Positions 50,593 through 59,855 of a stretch of 64,000 bases of DNA are shown piece after piece. The notes beneath the pieces are model-generated. The model was not told where the DNA came from. It saw only the letters and a program-made list of their open reading frames with translations, and did no database searches. Origin of the DNA: CAJQQY01 sp964564545 (lineage in GTDB: Bacteria; Bacteroidota; Bacteroidia; Chitinophagales; Saprospiraceae); NCBI GenBank assembly GCA_964564545.1, contig CAZMBP010000095.1, forward strand, positions 62,001-126,000, in the 5' to 3' direction. Position 1 is the first letter of the stretch. Each line of letters starts with the position of its first letter. Position numbers and translations under genes: made by a program.

Positions 50593-51399
50593 TTATTTTA
50601 CTCGTTGGATAACGGTACGTCTATTCGCAGCCATTCCAGCTTCTGTATCATTAGTCGAAGCAGGTTCAGTTTCTCCTTTGGAGGTTATTGTTATTTTTTC
50701 AGCAGGAACACCGCGTTTCAATAAGATTCTTTGAATAGCCTTAGCTCGATTAAGGCCTAATTGATAATTGATATCAGGCTCTCCTTTGCTATCGGTATGA
50801 CCAGTTATACTAACTGTCTCATTGGTAGTTTTTAGAATTTCAGCCAATTTAGCGAGGTATTCTTCTACCTTAGGATCAATTTTTCCAACCGTGGAATTAA
50901 GGTCAAAATAAATCAATGCTTGATTACCAATTTCAACAACAGGTGCTAATTTTTCAGGAGCAGCAACCCATTTAAAACTTGCATTGGAGAAGGGATTAGA
51001 TTCCATTCCATCTACATCATCAGCGAGAGCAGATTTGAGTCGGATTCGTTCGTTGGGAAGTTCAGGAAATAATTTCCTAATCTCTTCGGCACGAGCTGCA
51101 CCCATATTGGCAAACCCTTCAGGAGCTGATTCTCCTTTGAAATATTTACCTGTAATTTCAAAAATATTATCTTCGGATTTCCCTAAGAGTAATTTGTTTT
51201 TAAGTTCCTCAAAAGAAGAATTGGTAGTCACTTTTGGACTAGACCAATCAGATGTAACAGGTTCTTTTGGAGGATCTACATGAGGAGTTTCAATCTCAGC
51301 CTTAAGTTGGCAAGCTGGATTTATTTGATTATAAAGCCAAGTGCCAAAGAAAAAGTATAGAACGGATAATATTAAAACGAGAGTTGATTTTGAGGGCAT
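50593..51399 (-). CDS. OmpA-family peptidoglycan-binding protein with N-terminal membrane anchor
   Basis: 268 aa. N-terminal anchor TLVLILSVLYFFFGTWLY, a middle part of ~110 residues that itself looks BON/OmpA-like (FEITGKYFKGESAPEGFANM, GAARAEEIRKLFPELPNERI), and an OmpA C-terminal domain: LIYFDLNSTVGKIDPKVEEYL, SITGHTDSKGEPDINYQLGL, NRAKAIQRILLKRGVPAEKI, and NDTEAGMAANRRTVIQRV, with the conserved Asp and Arg. It is the second inner-membrane-anchored OmpA protein of the window (the first is at 9648). It has a well-formed promoter at 51441-51471. Confidence 0.88.
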   Translation of the reverse strand: MPSKSTLVLILSVLYFFFGTWLYNQINPACQLKAEIETPHVDPPKEPVTSDWSSPKVTTNSSFEELKNKLLLGKSEDNIFEITGKYFKGESAPEGFANMGAARAEEIRKLFPELPNERIRLKSALADDVDGMESNPFSNASFKWVAAPEKLAPVVEIGNQALIYFDLNSTVGKIDPKVEEYLAKLAEILKTTNETVSITGHTDSKGEPDINYQLGLNRAKAIQRILLKRGVPAEKITITSKGETEPASTNDTEAGMAANRRTVIQRVK

Positions 51400-51440
51400 A
51401 GTAGTTTATTTAGAGTTAAAAAATCTAAAGATGATTTTAA

Positions 51441-51471
51441 CAAATGTAATGATGTTTACTGTTATTGCAAA
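51441..51471 (-). promoter_or_regulatory. Consensus Bacteroidota promoter of the OmpA/coiled-coil pair
   Basis: On the minus strand TTTG (51468-51471), a 19-base spacer and TACATTTG (51441-51448) match TTTG-N19-TAnnTTTG exactly. The -7 box is 41 bases upstream of the start codon. The best promoter match in the window. Confidence 0.75.
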
Positions 51472-51613
51472 ATAAAATATTATAAAATAGGATTAATAAA
51501 GAATAGAATATCGCAAATAGGTTTTGTGAAAAGGAGGGTAAGATTGTTGTACATATCTAAATTCATTAAACTATTATTTTTTAGATAGTATGTGATTAAA
51601 TCTTAAAACAACT

Positions 51614-52807
51614 TTATTTACTAATTCTTACAATCATACCATTTGATTGCTTAAGGTGATTTCGTTCAATCAATGCGATTATATCTCCGCTTGGCAATTG
51701 CTTAATTGTTCGTACTCTTCTGGTGATATTCAGCCCAAAAGTTTCATCGGTTTTCCGATTATATTTCATCAGTCTTCTAAACGCTAATGAACCAAAAACA
51801 AAATAATTATTCCAGTCAGCAATATTACTTCCATCAACTTTTAATAAGCAGGCAGGGGCAACGGCTTGACCACCGTCATAAGTTGGAACTGTCCAAAAGT
51901 GTTCTGGAAAAACCGTAAAAGTAGCAGCAGAATCTTCAGAGATAGTAGAAACCCATGCACCATCATAATTTATTCCATAAGAGAAAAGAGGCCAACCATA
52001 ATTTTTTCCCTTTTCTATTATATTGAATTCATCTCCACCTTTGGGGCCATGTTCAATTCCAAAAAGTGTATTCGTTTTTTTATCTAAAAAAAGACCTTGC
52101 ACATCTCTATGTCCATAACTCCATATTGAAGTAGGTGAGGTGAAATTATCAAAAATTGGATTGTCAGCAGGAATGCTACCATCCTCCATTAATCGGTGCA
52201 TTTTTCCTGCATCTGAATTGAAGTCTTGCGCAAATAAGATTGGATTTTCTTTAGTTGAAAGGTCAGCATTTCCAACCCCTAGGAAAAAATGAGCGTCATC
52301 TTCCCACACTATTCTCATTCCATTTCCAGTATAGCTTTGATGTCTTGTTGAAAAAATAGTCTCCATTTGAGTAGCAGTATTGTTCTGGATTTTTAATCGA
52401 GATACCTTTGCTAAACCATCAGAAGCTAAGTAGGAAATATATATCCAAGAGTTGGTGGAATAGTTGGGGTGCAGACTGACATCCATTAATCCACCATGCA
52501 AAATGGCACGAATTCCAGGAACTCCAAAAGTTACCACCTCAGGCATTCCATTTATCTCAGTTAGACTACCATCTTTAAAGTGGAACATTTTTCCAATTCT
52601 ATCTGTGATAAAATATTCATTGTCTTTCAAAATGGCGATTCCATACGGAATGGTAAAACCTTGTGCGATTGTATCTACCGAAAAAGAATCATTGCTAATA
52701 GGGTAGGGCGAATCTGGAACTTTTATAACATTACTATTACAACTAACTAAACAGCCAAAAAAAAGTATTACAAATATGACTTCAATTAACTTCACAGTTG
52801 TTTTCAT
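51614..52807 (-). CDS. PQQ-dependent sugar dehydrogenase-like lipoprotein (GSDH/YliI type)
   Basis: 397 aa. Signal ending FGCLVSC gives a lipoprotein. The six-bladed propeller of aldose sugar dehydrogenases is recognisable: IPYGIAILKDNEYFITDRIG, AILHGGLMDVSLHPNY (the catalytic His region), GNGMRIVWEDDAHFFLGVGN, SIWSYGHRDVQGLFLDKKTN, GIEHGPKGGDEFNIIEKGKN, YGWPLFSYGINYDG. PQQ and calcium contacts fall in these blocks. Such enzymes oxidise aldose sugars at the cell surface, passing electrons to the envelope chain. It follows the secreted phosphatase gene by 20 bases, so the two are probably co-transcribed. Confidence 0.88.
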   Translation of the reverse strand: MKTTVKLIEVIFVILFFGCLVSCNSNVIKVPDSPYPISNDSFSVDTIAQGFTIPYGIAILKDNEYFITDRIGKMFHFKDGSLTEINGMPEVVTFGVPGIRAILHGGLMDVSLHPNYSTNSWIYISYLASDGLAKVSRLKIQNNTATQMETIFSTRHQSYTGNGMRIVWEDDAHFFLGVGNADLSTKENPILFAQDFNSDAGKMHRLMEDGSIPADNPIFDNFTSPTSIWSYGHRDVQGLFLDKKTNTLFGIEHGPKGGDEFNIIEKGKNYGWPLFSYGINYDGAWVSTISEDSAATFTVFPEHFWTVPTYDGGQAVAPACLLKVDGSNIADWNNYFVFGSLAFRRLMKYNRKTDETFGLNITRRVRTIKQLPSGDIIALIERNHLKQSNGMIVRISK

Positions 52808-52827
52808 TTTTGATTAGTAGTATTTTT

Positions 52828-54573
52828 TTATTTTAAAATCATAAGTTTTTTAGAATCAGAAAACTCAGCATTTTTCATTTTTATAAAATACATTCCAGAA
52901 GGAAAAGCTGAAGTATTCAATTGAAATTTGTGTTTTCCAGAATTAAGATTTCCTTGGTGTAAGGTCCTGATCTCTTTCCCGTTTTGATCGATCAATTGAA
53001 TGGTAATAAAATCCGACGTTGGATTTTGGATAGAAACTTCTGTTAATCCTTGGGAAGGATTTGGATAAACTTGTAATATTCCAAAACCCTGTTTTGCAAT
53101 AGGATCTTTCAATGTAGTAAGATTTTTTAATTCAAAATCTGCAACTATCGGTAAATGATCAGAAGCATTTACTGCATCATTTTGTAAAAGATTATAGGTG
53201 TTGAGACTATCTTGCGGAAGGCTTGGAGTAAACAAAGAATAGCTATTATGCAGGGTTAGGTTAGATCCACTATAAATGATGTAATCTAATTTTCCTGGAC
53301 TAAAGCTGCTACCCTCATCATACCAAGTAAAAGACATTGGCAAACCAGTAACATAAGGTTGGCTGTCTAACAAATTATTGCCATCCCAGTCAGGAGTAAA
53401 ATCTACCCCATAGGAAGATTCATCAAAAATATTTCCAGTAAGCATGGTTTCCAATTGTTGTTTAAAACCAACCAAATTCATATCGCCAAGGATAACTATC
53501 GGTGTATTCGCTTCCAGAGGAATCGGACCATTACCTGCCTTAGCTTCCCTCAAAAATTCCATCATCAAATCTATTTCAATTTGTCTTTCAACATTATTTG
53601 CGCAGCAGGGCGGATGTGCCACAATCAAAAATAAATCTGTTTCATTATCAGGTAAATCAATTAAGAAAGCACCATTACCTGAGCCTTGTATCTCAGCACT
53701 TTCCAAAATGGGATACCTGCTAATGGCATGGCAATCTGGTCCTGCTTTGGCATGATACCATTCTTCACCCGTGGAGGAAGGTAATATTGATTCTACTTGA
53801 TTGGCCACCTGTGCTGAAGAAAAAGAATAAATCTCCTGAAATCCAATGATGTCAGGCTGTATAGCTTGGAGTAACCTAGTAAAAGAAGGAAGTCTATTAG
53901 ACTCAAAAAGCCCATTAGACAATACATTATATGAGATTATCCTTAGATCTGACTCAACACTTTTTTGGATAGAATATTCAGGAAGTGGTTCTATAGCATC
54001 ATTGGAAAAAGTATAAGAAACCCCTCCGTTGGTAGAAGGTAAAACATCTCCATTGGCAGAATTATCTAGGAAAACAACTTTTAGATTATCACCTTGAAAA
54101 ACTGATGTTCCTAAAACCGTAGCATCCCTTTTGATCGCAATTTCAAATTGGTCAGACGAAACGGTTGGAGCACTCACCAAACCAATATCGTTGTGATATA
54201 TTTCTGGGGAACCACTTGGATCGTAAAAGTATCCAGAACGATTTCCAAATGAATAAACTAATTCTGCTCCTATTCCATTTACTGGGAATCCTGTATTTGT
54301 ATTATCATCTGTATCCAAATAAATGGAGATTTCATTCATGTCTTGCAGATTAATTTCACTCCCTGTTTCTAATAAAAAAAAGAGGTACTCATCGTCATTA
54401 CTAATTTGTACTTGTCCAAAATCAATTCCTAAAAATCCACCATCTCCAGTAGCATCAGAATATGTGATCGGAAGATCAGACCATTCATCGAAGGTGCCAT
54501 CGATAAGAATGCGGTTTTGAGAATGGCTAACTAAGGAAAAAAATAGTAGTGCTAAAATGGAAAGATATTTCAT
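52828..54573 (-). CDS. Secreted endonuclease/exonuclease/phosphatase protein with T9SS tail
   Basis: 581 aa. Signal LSILALLFFSLVSHSQ. Residues ~22-195 look like a CBM9-type beta-sandwich (IDGTFDEWSDLPITYSDATG). The EEP domain (~205-480) has RIISYNVLSNGL, PDIIGFQEIYSFS, HAISRYPILESA, FLIVAHPPCC, VILGDMNLVGF, LDYIIYSGS and ASDHLPIVADF, the full set of metal and phosphate-hydrolysis motifs. Residues ~505-581 are a T9SS type A domain (LQVYPNPSQGLTEVSIQN to LMILK). It is probably an extracellular nuclease or phosphodiesterase, useful for phosphate or DNA scavenging. It is upstream of the sugar dehydrogenase gene. Confidence 0.88.
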   Translation of the reverse strand: MKYLSILALLFFSLVSHSQNRILIDGTFDEWSDLPITYSDATGDGGFLGIDFGQVQISNDDEYLFFLLETGSEINLQDMNEISIYLDTDDNTNTGFPVNGIGAELVYSFGNRSGYFYDPSGSPEIYHNDIGLVSAPTVSSDQFEIAIKRDATVLGTSVFQGDNLKVVFLDNSANGDVLPSTNGGVSYTFSNDAIEPLPEYSIQKSVESDLRIISYNVLSNGLFESNRLPSFTRLLQAIQPDIIGFQEIYSFSSAQVANQVESILPSSTGEEWYHAKAGPDCHAISRYPILESAEIQGSGNGAFLIDLPDNETDLFLIVAHPPCCANNVERQIEIDLMMEFLREAKAGNGPIPLEANTPIVILGDMNLVGFKQQLETMLTGNIFDESSYGVDFTPDWDGNNLLDSQPYVTGLPMSFTWYDEGSSFSPGKLDYIIYSGSNLTLHNSYSLFTPSLPQDSLNTYNLLQNDAVNASDHLPIVADFELKNLTTLKDPIAKQGFGILQVYPNPSQGLTEVSIQNPTSDFITIQLIDQNGKEIRTLHQGNLNSGKHKFQLNTSAFPSGMYFIKMKNAEFSDSKKLMILK

Positions 54574-54963
54574 AAGTTTTGATTTGTTCTAAATCTAAAT
54601 GATAAGAGGTAGAAGTCTTTTTTTTAAATAAAAAAACTTCTACCTCTTTAAGTGAATCGCAAGTTATTAATTCACAAATTAAAAAAAAGCCTAAAGTGCT
54701 ATGATTATTTTTTAGATAGGAAGATAGATATTACCGATTAAAAATTATACATATGGAGACTATCAGAAAAAGAAATACAATGTAGAAGTATTTAAGGCTC
54801 AATTTCGTCTGGTATTATTTTAATATAAATCTAACTACCACCAAAATTGAATATCCTTTTTGATAATTGGTCTTGTTTTTCTATTGCATTGGCAAATGCT
54901 CTTGCCATATCTTATTGGCTAATAATTTCTAAGGAATTTTTTAGGGAATTATAGATTATCATT
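54574..54963. other. Intergenic region
   Basis: 390 bases. It contains the hairpin at 54604-54648; otherwise AT-rich with nothing recognised. Confidence 0.5.
54604..54648. terminator. Hairpin, 12-bp outer stem with A/T extension
   Basis: AAGAGGTAGAAG (54604-54615) pairs with CTTCTACCTCTT (54637-54648), the loop being T- and A-runs that extend the stem. Likely terminator of the leftward beta-barrel gene. Confidence 0.6.
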
Positions 54964-55482
54964 TCACCAGCTATACCCCAAACTAACACCAACAAGTGGG
55001 AGGAAGGCCCAATTAACTCGATAGAATGGAGTTACCCCTGCTCTAAAAAAGAAATGATTAGGTACCTGATATCGATACCCCAAACAACCATGTAAGGATA
55101 ATGCTGAATCATTTTCGCTAAATGTCTTCCATGGAACGGGAGAAATGCTTAAACCTAATCCTGCCTCGAAATAATGCCGTTTCTTGCCAAACAAATGCAG
55201 ATACATTACACTCGGAGTAGGAAGAGTTAGGGTAGGGTAATTTTCGTCACTTTCATCTTCCTTTTCAAACTCATGATCCAGCATTGTCAATCCCAAAGTA
55301 AGCCTACTCTTAGAACCAATTGAAAAATCTACATTTGCTGAAATAAATCCTTTACCTATCAATTCGACATACACAGCAGTTCCCAGAGAATCAGTTTTTT
55401 GTGCGAAAGATCCTACATAGGTCAGTATTAGGGTGAGTATGATTATTATAGTTTTATTTTGCATGCTGTAAAATAGTTTCAA
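54964..55482 (-). CDS. Small outer-membrane beta-barrel protein
   Basis: 172 aa; ATG at 55464 (MQNKTIIIILTLILTYVGSFAQ) is the better start, giving a clean signal peptide. The mature part alternates short strands with a final aromatic (AGVTPFYRVNWAFLPLVGVS and the end GYSW), typical of small 8-stranded barrels: RLTLGLTMLDHEF, HYFEAGLGLSISPVPW, GYRYQVPNHFFFRAG. No named family is certain. Confidence 0.7.
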   Translation of the reverse strand: MKLFYSMQNKTIIIILTLILTYVGSFAQKTDSLGTAVYVELIGKGFISANVDFSIGSKSRLTLGLTMLDHEFEKEDESDENYPTLTLPTPSVMYLHLFGKKRHYFEAGLGLSISPVPWKTFSENDSALSLHGCLGYRYQVPNHFFFRAGVTPFYRVNWAFLPLVGVSLGYSW

Positions 55483-55626
55483 TTTTGATAGAAAATTATG
55501 AGATATGTCATATTAGTTCATGATATTTCTCACTTTCAGATCATACATAGATTATAAATTATAAAATCCTTTTGATGCTCTCTTCCTATCATCAAATACA
55601 TGCTTAGTAGAATTTATTTATTCCCA

Positions 55627-55968
55627 TTAAATGATATTCCCTTTATCATCAAATTTCATGTATTGTACTCCCCAATTATGCATAGATTCTATAATTGGAA
55701 AAATAGAATTCCCTTTTTCAGTAATAAAGTATTCAACTCTAGGGGGAATTTCTGCATAAATTTTACGGGTTATTAGACCATCAGCTTCGAGTTCTCTAAG
55801 CTGCTTGGTAAGCATTTGTTTACTAATACCAAAAACGCCTTTTCTTAATAGACCGAAACGATTTATATCTACAGAGATGAGGAACAGAATACTTGGTTTC
55901 CATTTCCCACCAATGGTTCGCATGGTATAATCTATAGGCGATGCTGATCGTATTCGAAATTTTTCCAT
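55627..55968 (-). CDS. HxlR-family transcriptional regulator (copy 1)
   Basis: 113 aa from ATG 55968 (MEKFRIRSASPID). Winged helix of the HxlR type: YTMRTIGGKWKPSILFLI, RFGLLRKGVFGISKQMLTKQ, LRELEADGLITRKIYAEIPP, RVEYFITEKGNSIFPIIESM. The frame can extend to 56049, but that extension runs over the operator. HxlR proteins sense electrophiles, quinones or redox change. It is divergent from thioredoxin, which suggests redox control; a palindrome in the 126-base gap is the likely binding site. There is no Cys near the N-terminus of the type used by YodB, so the sensing mode is unclear. Confidence 0.88.
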   Translation of the reverse strand: MEKFRIRSASPIDYTMRTIGGKWKPSILFLISVDINRFGLLRKGVFGISKQMLTKQLRELEADGLITRKIYAEIPPRVEYFITEKGNSIFPIIESMHNWGVQYMKFDDKGNII

Positions 55969-56040
55969 AAAATTTTGTTTTATAACTTTTTGATAATCAA
56001 CTATAGTCTTATAATAATGACTAGGTAAGTTTAATATAAC

Positions 56041-56054
56041 TACTTTCAAAAGTA
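56041..56054. promoter_or_regulatory. Palindromic HxlR operator candidate
   Basis: TACTTT-CA-AAAGTA is a perfect 6-2-6 palindrome between the divergent HxlR and thioredoxin genes. Its core TACTTTCAAAA resembles TACTTGCAAAA in the triple repeat of the other HxlR locus (61608-61683). Confidence 0.5.
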
Positions 56055-56094
56055 AGACTAATTACTAATATTTGCAGAACAAAATTTAATAATT

Positions 56095-56412
56095 ATGGTA
56101 CAAGAAATAACTGATCTAAACTTTGAAGAATTTATACTTAATAACTCCCAACCTATCGTTCTTGATTTCTGGGCAAGATGGTGCGGGCCTTGTAAATCAG
56201 TAACTGCAGCTATTGAAGTTATGGCTAAGGAATATGAAGGGGAAGTTGTCATAGGAAAAGTAGATGTTGATACTAATCCCGAATTGACTTTAAAATTTGG
56301 GGTTCGAAGTATGCCCACGATATTATACGTGAAAGATGGAGAAGTAATGGACAAGCAAGTCGGTTCAACATCCAAGATGGTATTGGAAGAGAAGCTGAAA
56401 ACAATTTTGTAA
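56095..56412 (+). CDS. Thioredoxin
   Basis: 105 aa with the active site WCGPCK (C30, C33), then IGKVDVDTNPELTLKFGVRS and the cis-proline MPTILYVKDGE. It is a single-domain cytoplasmic thioredoxin of normal size, which reduces protein disulfides using thioredoxin reductase. It is not necessarily the main trxA. The divergent HxlR gene suggests induction by redox or electrophile stress (inference). It ends at a hairpin at 56464-56507. Confidence 0.93.
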   Translation: MVQEITDLNFEEFILNNSQPIVLDFWARWCGPCKSVTAAIEVMAKEYEGEVVIGKVDVDTNPELTLKFGVRSMPTILYVKDGEVMDKQVGSTSKMVLEEKLKTIL

Positions 56413-56463
56413 AAACGTGAATTTCACGGTTCTATGATTTCGGAAGTTGCGCTCTGATTTGCT

Positions 56464-56507
56464 ATTTATAACAATACATTTACTTATGTAGATGTATTGT
56501 TATAAAT
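56464..56507. terminator. Perfect 16-bp hairpin between convergent genes
   Basis: ATTTATAACAATACAT (56464-56479) pairs exactly with 56492-56507, around a 12-base loop. It overlaps the last codons of the ChbG-type gene. Confidence 0.65.
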
Positions 56508-57341
56508 GTTTGATTTTTGGATGTCTTTCCAGTTGATTAGCTTCAAATTATTTTCAATGATTTTGGAATTAGCCTTTTCGGAAGTACAAAATGAAAAATC
56601 TATTTGCCTCCATTTGGAACCAAAATTTGGATGATTTATGGTAATCTCTTTCATTTCCTTATCATCAAATGCGGGGTGGAGTAGTAGGATATTTATTCCC
56701 GATTTTAAATTATCTAAAGTGTCGAAATAGTACTCTTGCAAACGTCCATTTTTAAAGTCCGCAAAATTACCCATGAACAAATGCTCGATTAGGAAATCAT
56801 TTTGGTTAATATAATTCTCGTCTGTCACCATGGATAAAACCTCTTTATTCATAAATACGGGTAATCCATATTTGATTCCTAATTCTTTGTAGATACTGAA
56901 TACTTCTGCTGATATCGCCACACTATACATATGTGAGTCAAGATGAGATGGAGTTAAGCCAAACGCTAAAGATTTTTTTATTTGTGCTTCAAGTTCTTTT
57001 TTGATATCATTAACTGAAGCTTTACTTTTCAACTCATTTCTTGTTTTGAAAAAGTGTCCATTTTCATCTACCAATGTAGGCACTTCAGAAATTGGCAGAA
57101 CCGGCCCAAATCGATGACTTTCCCATTCACAAGTAAGTGTTAGGTGAACTCCATAATCAAATTGAGGGTTATTCTTTGCGAAATGTGCTATTTCATCAAA
57201 ACCTGAACACGGTGCCATTATACTGTAAGAACTAACTATTCCACCCTTTAAAGCTTGAATAGTTGCCATGTTTTCAGAGTGACATAATCCCGCATCATCT
57301 GCATGTACTATTAAATATTTTGTTTTATCAAGTAAGTCCAA
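56484..57341 (-). CDS. ChbG/YdjC-family carbohydrate deacetylase
   Basis: 285 aa. YdjC-fold motifs: YLIVHADDAGLCHSEN (metal-binding Asp-Asp), YSIMAPCSGFDEI, YGVHLTLTCEWESHRFGPV, GLTPSHLDSHMYSVAIS and ILLLHPAFDD (catalytic His). Known members remove N-acetyl groups from chitooligosaccharides or glycan fragments. The residues needed for metal binding look intact. It lies opposite the GNAT gene, with no sugar-transport genes nearby, so the substrate is unknown. Confidence 0.87.
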   Translation of the reverse strand: MDLLDKTKYLIVHADDAGLCHSENMATIQALKGGIVSSYSIMAPCSGFDEIAHFAKNNPQFDYGVHLTLTCEWESHRFGPVLPISEVPTLVDENGHFFKTRNELKSKASVNDIKKELEAQIKKSLAFGLTPSHLDSHMYSVAISAEVFSIYKELGIKYGLPVFMNKEVLSMVTDENYINQNDFLIEHLFMGNFADFKNGRLQEYYFDTLDNLKSGINILLLHPAFDDKEMKEITINHPNFGSKWRQIDFSFCTSEKANSKIIENNLKLINWKDIQKSNIYNNTST

Positions 57342-57605
57342 TTTGTTTTTATTTTAAATGGTAGATCACCTGTCGTTGTTTAAATTACGATCGTTAGGAT
57401 GATCTTTTTGAATCGAACCGAGCATTAAATCTGGTTCTGATAAATATTGATTTTCATTTTAAGCCTGAATATATTAATCTAACTTTTAGATAAGAAATAT
57501 AAAAATAAATTGAATTAATGTGTAAAAAGAATTGTTCTAACCCATTTTAAAACAACTTCAAAAAATAAATTTTTCAACTAATAAATAATTATCAGCACTT
57601 TTAAA

Positions 57606-58049
57606 ATGGGAGAAAAAATAGAAAAAATAAATAAGTCAGATTACCAGGAAATTGTTGAAGTGTGGGAAGCTTCTGTAAGAGCTACTCATCACTTCTTAAA
57701 AGAAGAAGATATAGAATATTTTAAACCTCTAATTTTAAATACTTACTTGGATGCAGTTCGTTTGCGTTGCATTCGAGATGGCAAAAAAATTATAGGTTTT
57801 ATAGGTGTCTCCGGACAAAATTTAGAAATGCTTTTTATACACCCAGAATTCAGAGGTAGGAGAATTGGGAAAACTTTGTTAGAATACGCAATTGAAAATA
57901 TGGATGTAAAAAAAGTTGATGTAAATGAACAAAATGAACAAGCAGTTGGATTTTATCAACATTGTGGTTTTAAGACGATTGATCGTTCAAAAATGGATGC
58001 CTCTGGGAAACCTTATCCGATTTTACATATGAGATTAAAAGATTGTTAA
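57606..58049 (+). CDS. GNAT family N-acetyltransferase
   Basis: 147 aa. GNAT pattern: EIVEVWEASVRATHHFLKEE at the N-terminus, KKIIGFIGVSGQNLEMLFI, HPEFRGRRIGKTLLEYAI (acetyl-CoA loop RGRRIGK), then VDVNEQNEQAVGFYQHCGF. This subtype (PanZ/YjaB-like) often acetylates small molecules or peptides. It has its own hairpin terminator at 58128. No partner gene points to a substrate. Confidence 0.87.
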   Translation: MGEKIEKINKSDYQEIVEVWEASVRATHHFLKEEDIEYFKPLILNTYLDAVRLRCIRDGKKIIGFIGVSGQNLEMLFIHPEFRGRRIGKTLLEYAIENMDVKKVDVNEQNEQAVGFYQHCGFKTIDRSKMDASGKPYPILHMRLKDC

Positions 58050-58127
58050 CAGATATAAGTATCTTGAAAGAAATACTTTATACTTTAGATCAATTAACTG
58101 TTATCTCAATAGATTTAGAAATATCAA

Positions 58128-58148
58128 TTCCATTTTATTAAAATGGAA
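58128..58148 (+). terminator. Hairpin after the GNAT gene
   Basis: TTCCATTTT (58128-58136) pairs exactly with AAAATGGAA (58140-58148), followed by ATTATTTCTTTCC, T-rich. A weak AT-rich stem. Confidence 0.45.
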
Positions 58149-58310
58149 ATTATTTCTTTCCTACTGGAAACAATCTCGGAAAGGTTTCGCCAGCGAGAAT
58201 TCAAATTATTTAAATTTATAGTAGGACATACCTGTTTAGCCGTCGCTCCTTTTAGAGAGTAACGATTTCTAAAAAAAGACTCTTTGATTTTTTACGCGCT
58301 CCTAGCCTTC

Positions 58311-58823
58311 TTAATAATAAGGGCGATAATCCGTTCGTGGTGATGTTACTTGATATTCCGATTGAAGAAAAGTAACTATATCTATGAGTTCTTGGACAGT
58401 CATAACTTCATTGTAATTCTTCATCTTTGAAAGGCCTTCTACGGTAGCGGTTTCATTTTTGTATCTCCCCGCGATTTTGTGAGTAGGATTGAAAACTGAA
58501 GTGACTAATTCTCCATAGGATTTCAGAGTCGATACATTACCGCCAAGATTTATGTTAAGACTATCACTTCCTCCTATCCACTCGACCCCTGAAATACTAT
58601 GACATTCATTACAGGCTAATCTTTTATAGGTCGCTTTTCCTACTTCAATATCGCCATCAGGAAATGCAAATCCACGAGCTTGCTCGTTGCAACTAAATAA
58701 AAATAGACCTCCACATAATAAGAGGAATACTAGTAAAGAATTCGGCAGGTTGCCCAAAGTTTTATATTTATTTTGAAAAGACATAAGTGGTTGTTTTAAA
58801 TTAAAGAATTGACTTAACATCAT
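58311..58823 (-). CDS. Cytochrome c-type lipoprotein
   Basis: 170 aa. A hydrophobic segment LLVFLLLCGGLFLFSC gives a lipobox (acylated C45). A single haem site CNECH (71-75) follows, with a probable Met ligand in GLSKMKNYNEVM and the closing helix VQELIDIVTFLQSEYQV, as in small class I cytochromes c. Residues 1-30 precede the signal; ATG for MSFQNKYK (residue 14) is an alternative start. It would sit on the periplasmic face and carry electrons, possibly for a terminal oxidase. No oxidase gene is nearby. Confidence 0.85.
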   Translation of the reverse strand: MMLSQFFNLKQPLMSFQNKYKTLGNLPNSLLVFLLLCGGLFLFSCNEQARGFAFPDGDIEVGKATYKRLACNECHSISGVEWIGGSDSLNINLGGNVSTLKSYGELVTSVFNPTHKIAGRYKNETATVEGLSKMKNYNEVMTVQELIDIVTFLQSEYQVTSPRTDYRPYY

Positions 58824-59011
58824 AATTGATGTAAAGAAAGTTAGAGATTATGAAAAAGAAAGGAAATGATTTTTATCAAACTTGGTATTGATTTTTATCA
58901 GAGGGGCATCACAAATTGCAGCGAACTATTTTTGAGAGAGAATACTTCACCGCGACTAAGTAAATTTAGATCGATTTTATTGGAGTAATATTTAGTGCTA
59001 TCTGTCGATAC

Positions 59012-59404
59012 TTAAGATCTTTTGGCAGGCACTAAATTCAAGAATAAATAAATTGAGATGGCGTAACAAAAAATAAAGTCTGGAGCATAATATAGAAAAG
59101 GAAGCTTAATGAGGTATCCTGTAATTGCCATTGTAGTTCCAACTATCATTAAACCCCATTTCATTATATTTAGAACATTAATATTCTTTTCAATATTTTT
59201 GGAAATAGAAAAAAATAGTAAACCTGTAAGAATGACAAATGCTCCTAATACTCTATAGATATAAATGAAATATTTATCATTGATCCACAAATCTCCCATT
59301 TTAAATATTTCAAAAGTGGCTTCATTCGCAAACAATCTAACTGTTCCTCCAAGGACAAATGCTGTCGCAATGATTTGTAATACTATTGTTATATTTTTCA
59401 TCAA
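59012..59404 (-). CDS. DUF4345-like membrane protein
   Basis: 130 aa with four predicted helices (6-25, 47-66, 78-98, 103-123). The pattern IYRVLGAFVILTGLLFFSIS and MKWGLMIVGTTMAITG suits DUF4345-like small membrane proteins. Function unknown. Confidence 0.55.
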   Translation of the reverse strand: MMKNITIVLQIIATAFVLGGTVRLFANEATFEIFKMGDLWINDKYFIYIYRVLGAFVILTGLLFFSISKNIEKNINVLNIMKWGLMIVGTTMAITGYLIKLPFLYYAPDFIFCYAISIYLFLNLVPAKRS

Positions 59405-59456
59405 TTACTCGGCTTATTAAACAAAGCATTAAAATAAACGATTGGCAAAACAACTT

Positions 59457-59744
59457 CTATATAGATATTTTGTGGTTACATTTTTTACAGGATAGAATTT
59501 TTTCTACACCAACCACCATTTCAATATCGATAATTTCATCATTGTTACCTGTTTCAGTTTCTTTTGCGGTTGAAAAATTCCAGTTCTTTTTAAGACCTCC
59601 TCTTTTATTACAATTTGGACATTTTAGGATTAAAAACTGAAGTCCATATTTTGGAATGATTAATAATAGAAAATTTATCAAGTTAAATATTATAACAGCT
59701 ATTAGAACTAAAATTAATATTCCCATGATTCCAAAAATTGCCAT
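59457..59744 (-). CDS. Small membrane protein with zinc-ribbon motif
   Basis: 95 aa. One or two hydrophobic segments at ~5-31 (MGILILVLIAVIIFNLINFL) are followed by a cytoplasmic part with CPNC (C42, C45) and CKKC (C86, C89), a likely Zn ribbon with a ~40-residue insert. Unknown role; zinc ribbons of this sort may bind protein or nucleic acid. Confidence 0.6.
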   Translation of the reverse strand: MAIFGIMGILILVLIAVIIFNLINFLLLIIPKYGLQFLILKCPNCNKRGGLKKNWNFSTAKETETGNNDEIIDIEMVVGVEKILSCKKCNHKISI

Positions 59745-59855
59745 TTTGAATATTCTTTAAATTAAAAATTTAAAACTCATTTTGATCTAAGCACTTGGAC
59801 AGTTATTTTTTATAGATGTTGTTATGCTTTCATTATTCTTTTCGTTCCATTTATT

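Noticed and set aside
56058..56375. 105-aa leftward frame opposite thioredoxin
   Set aside because: Shadow of the thioredoxin gene; no signature.
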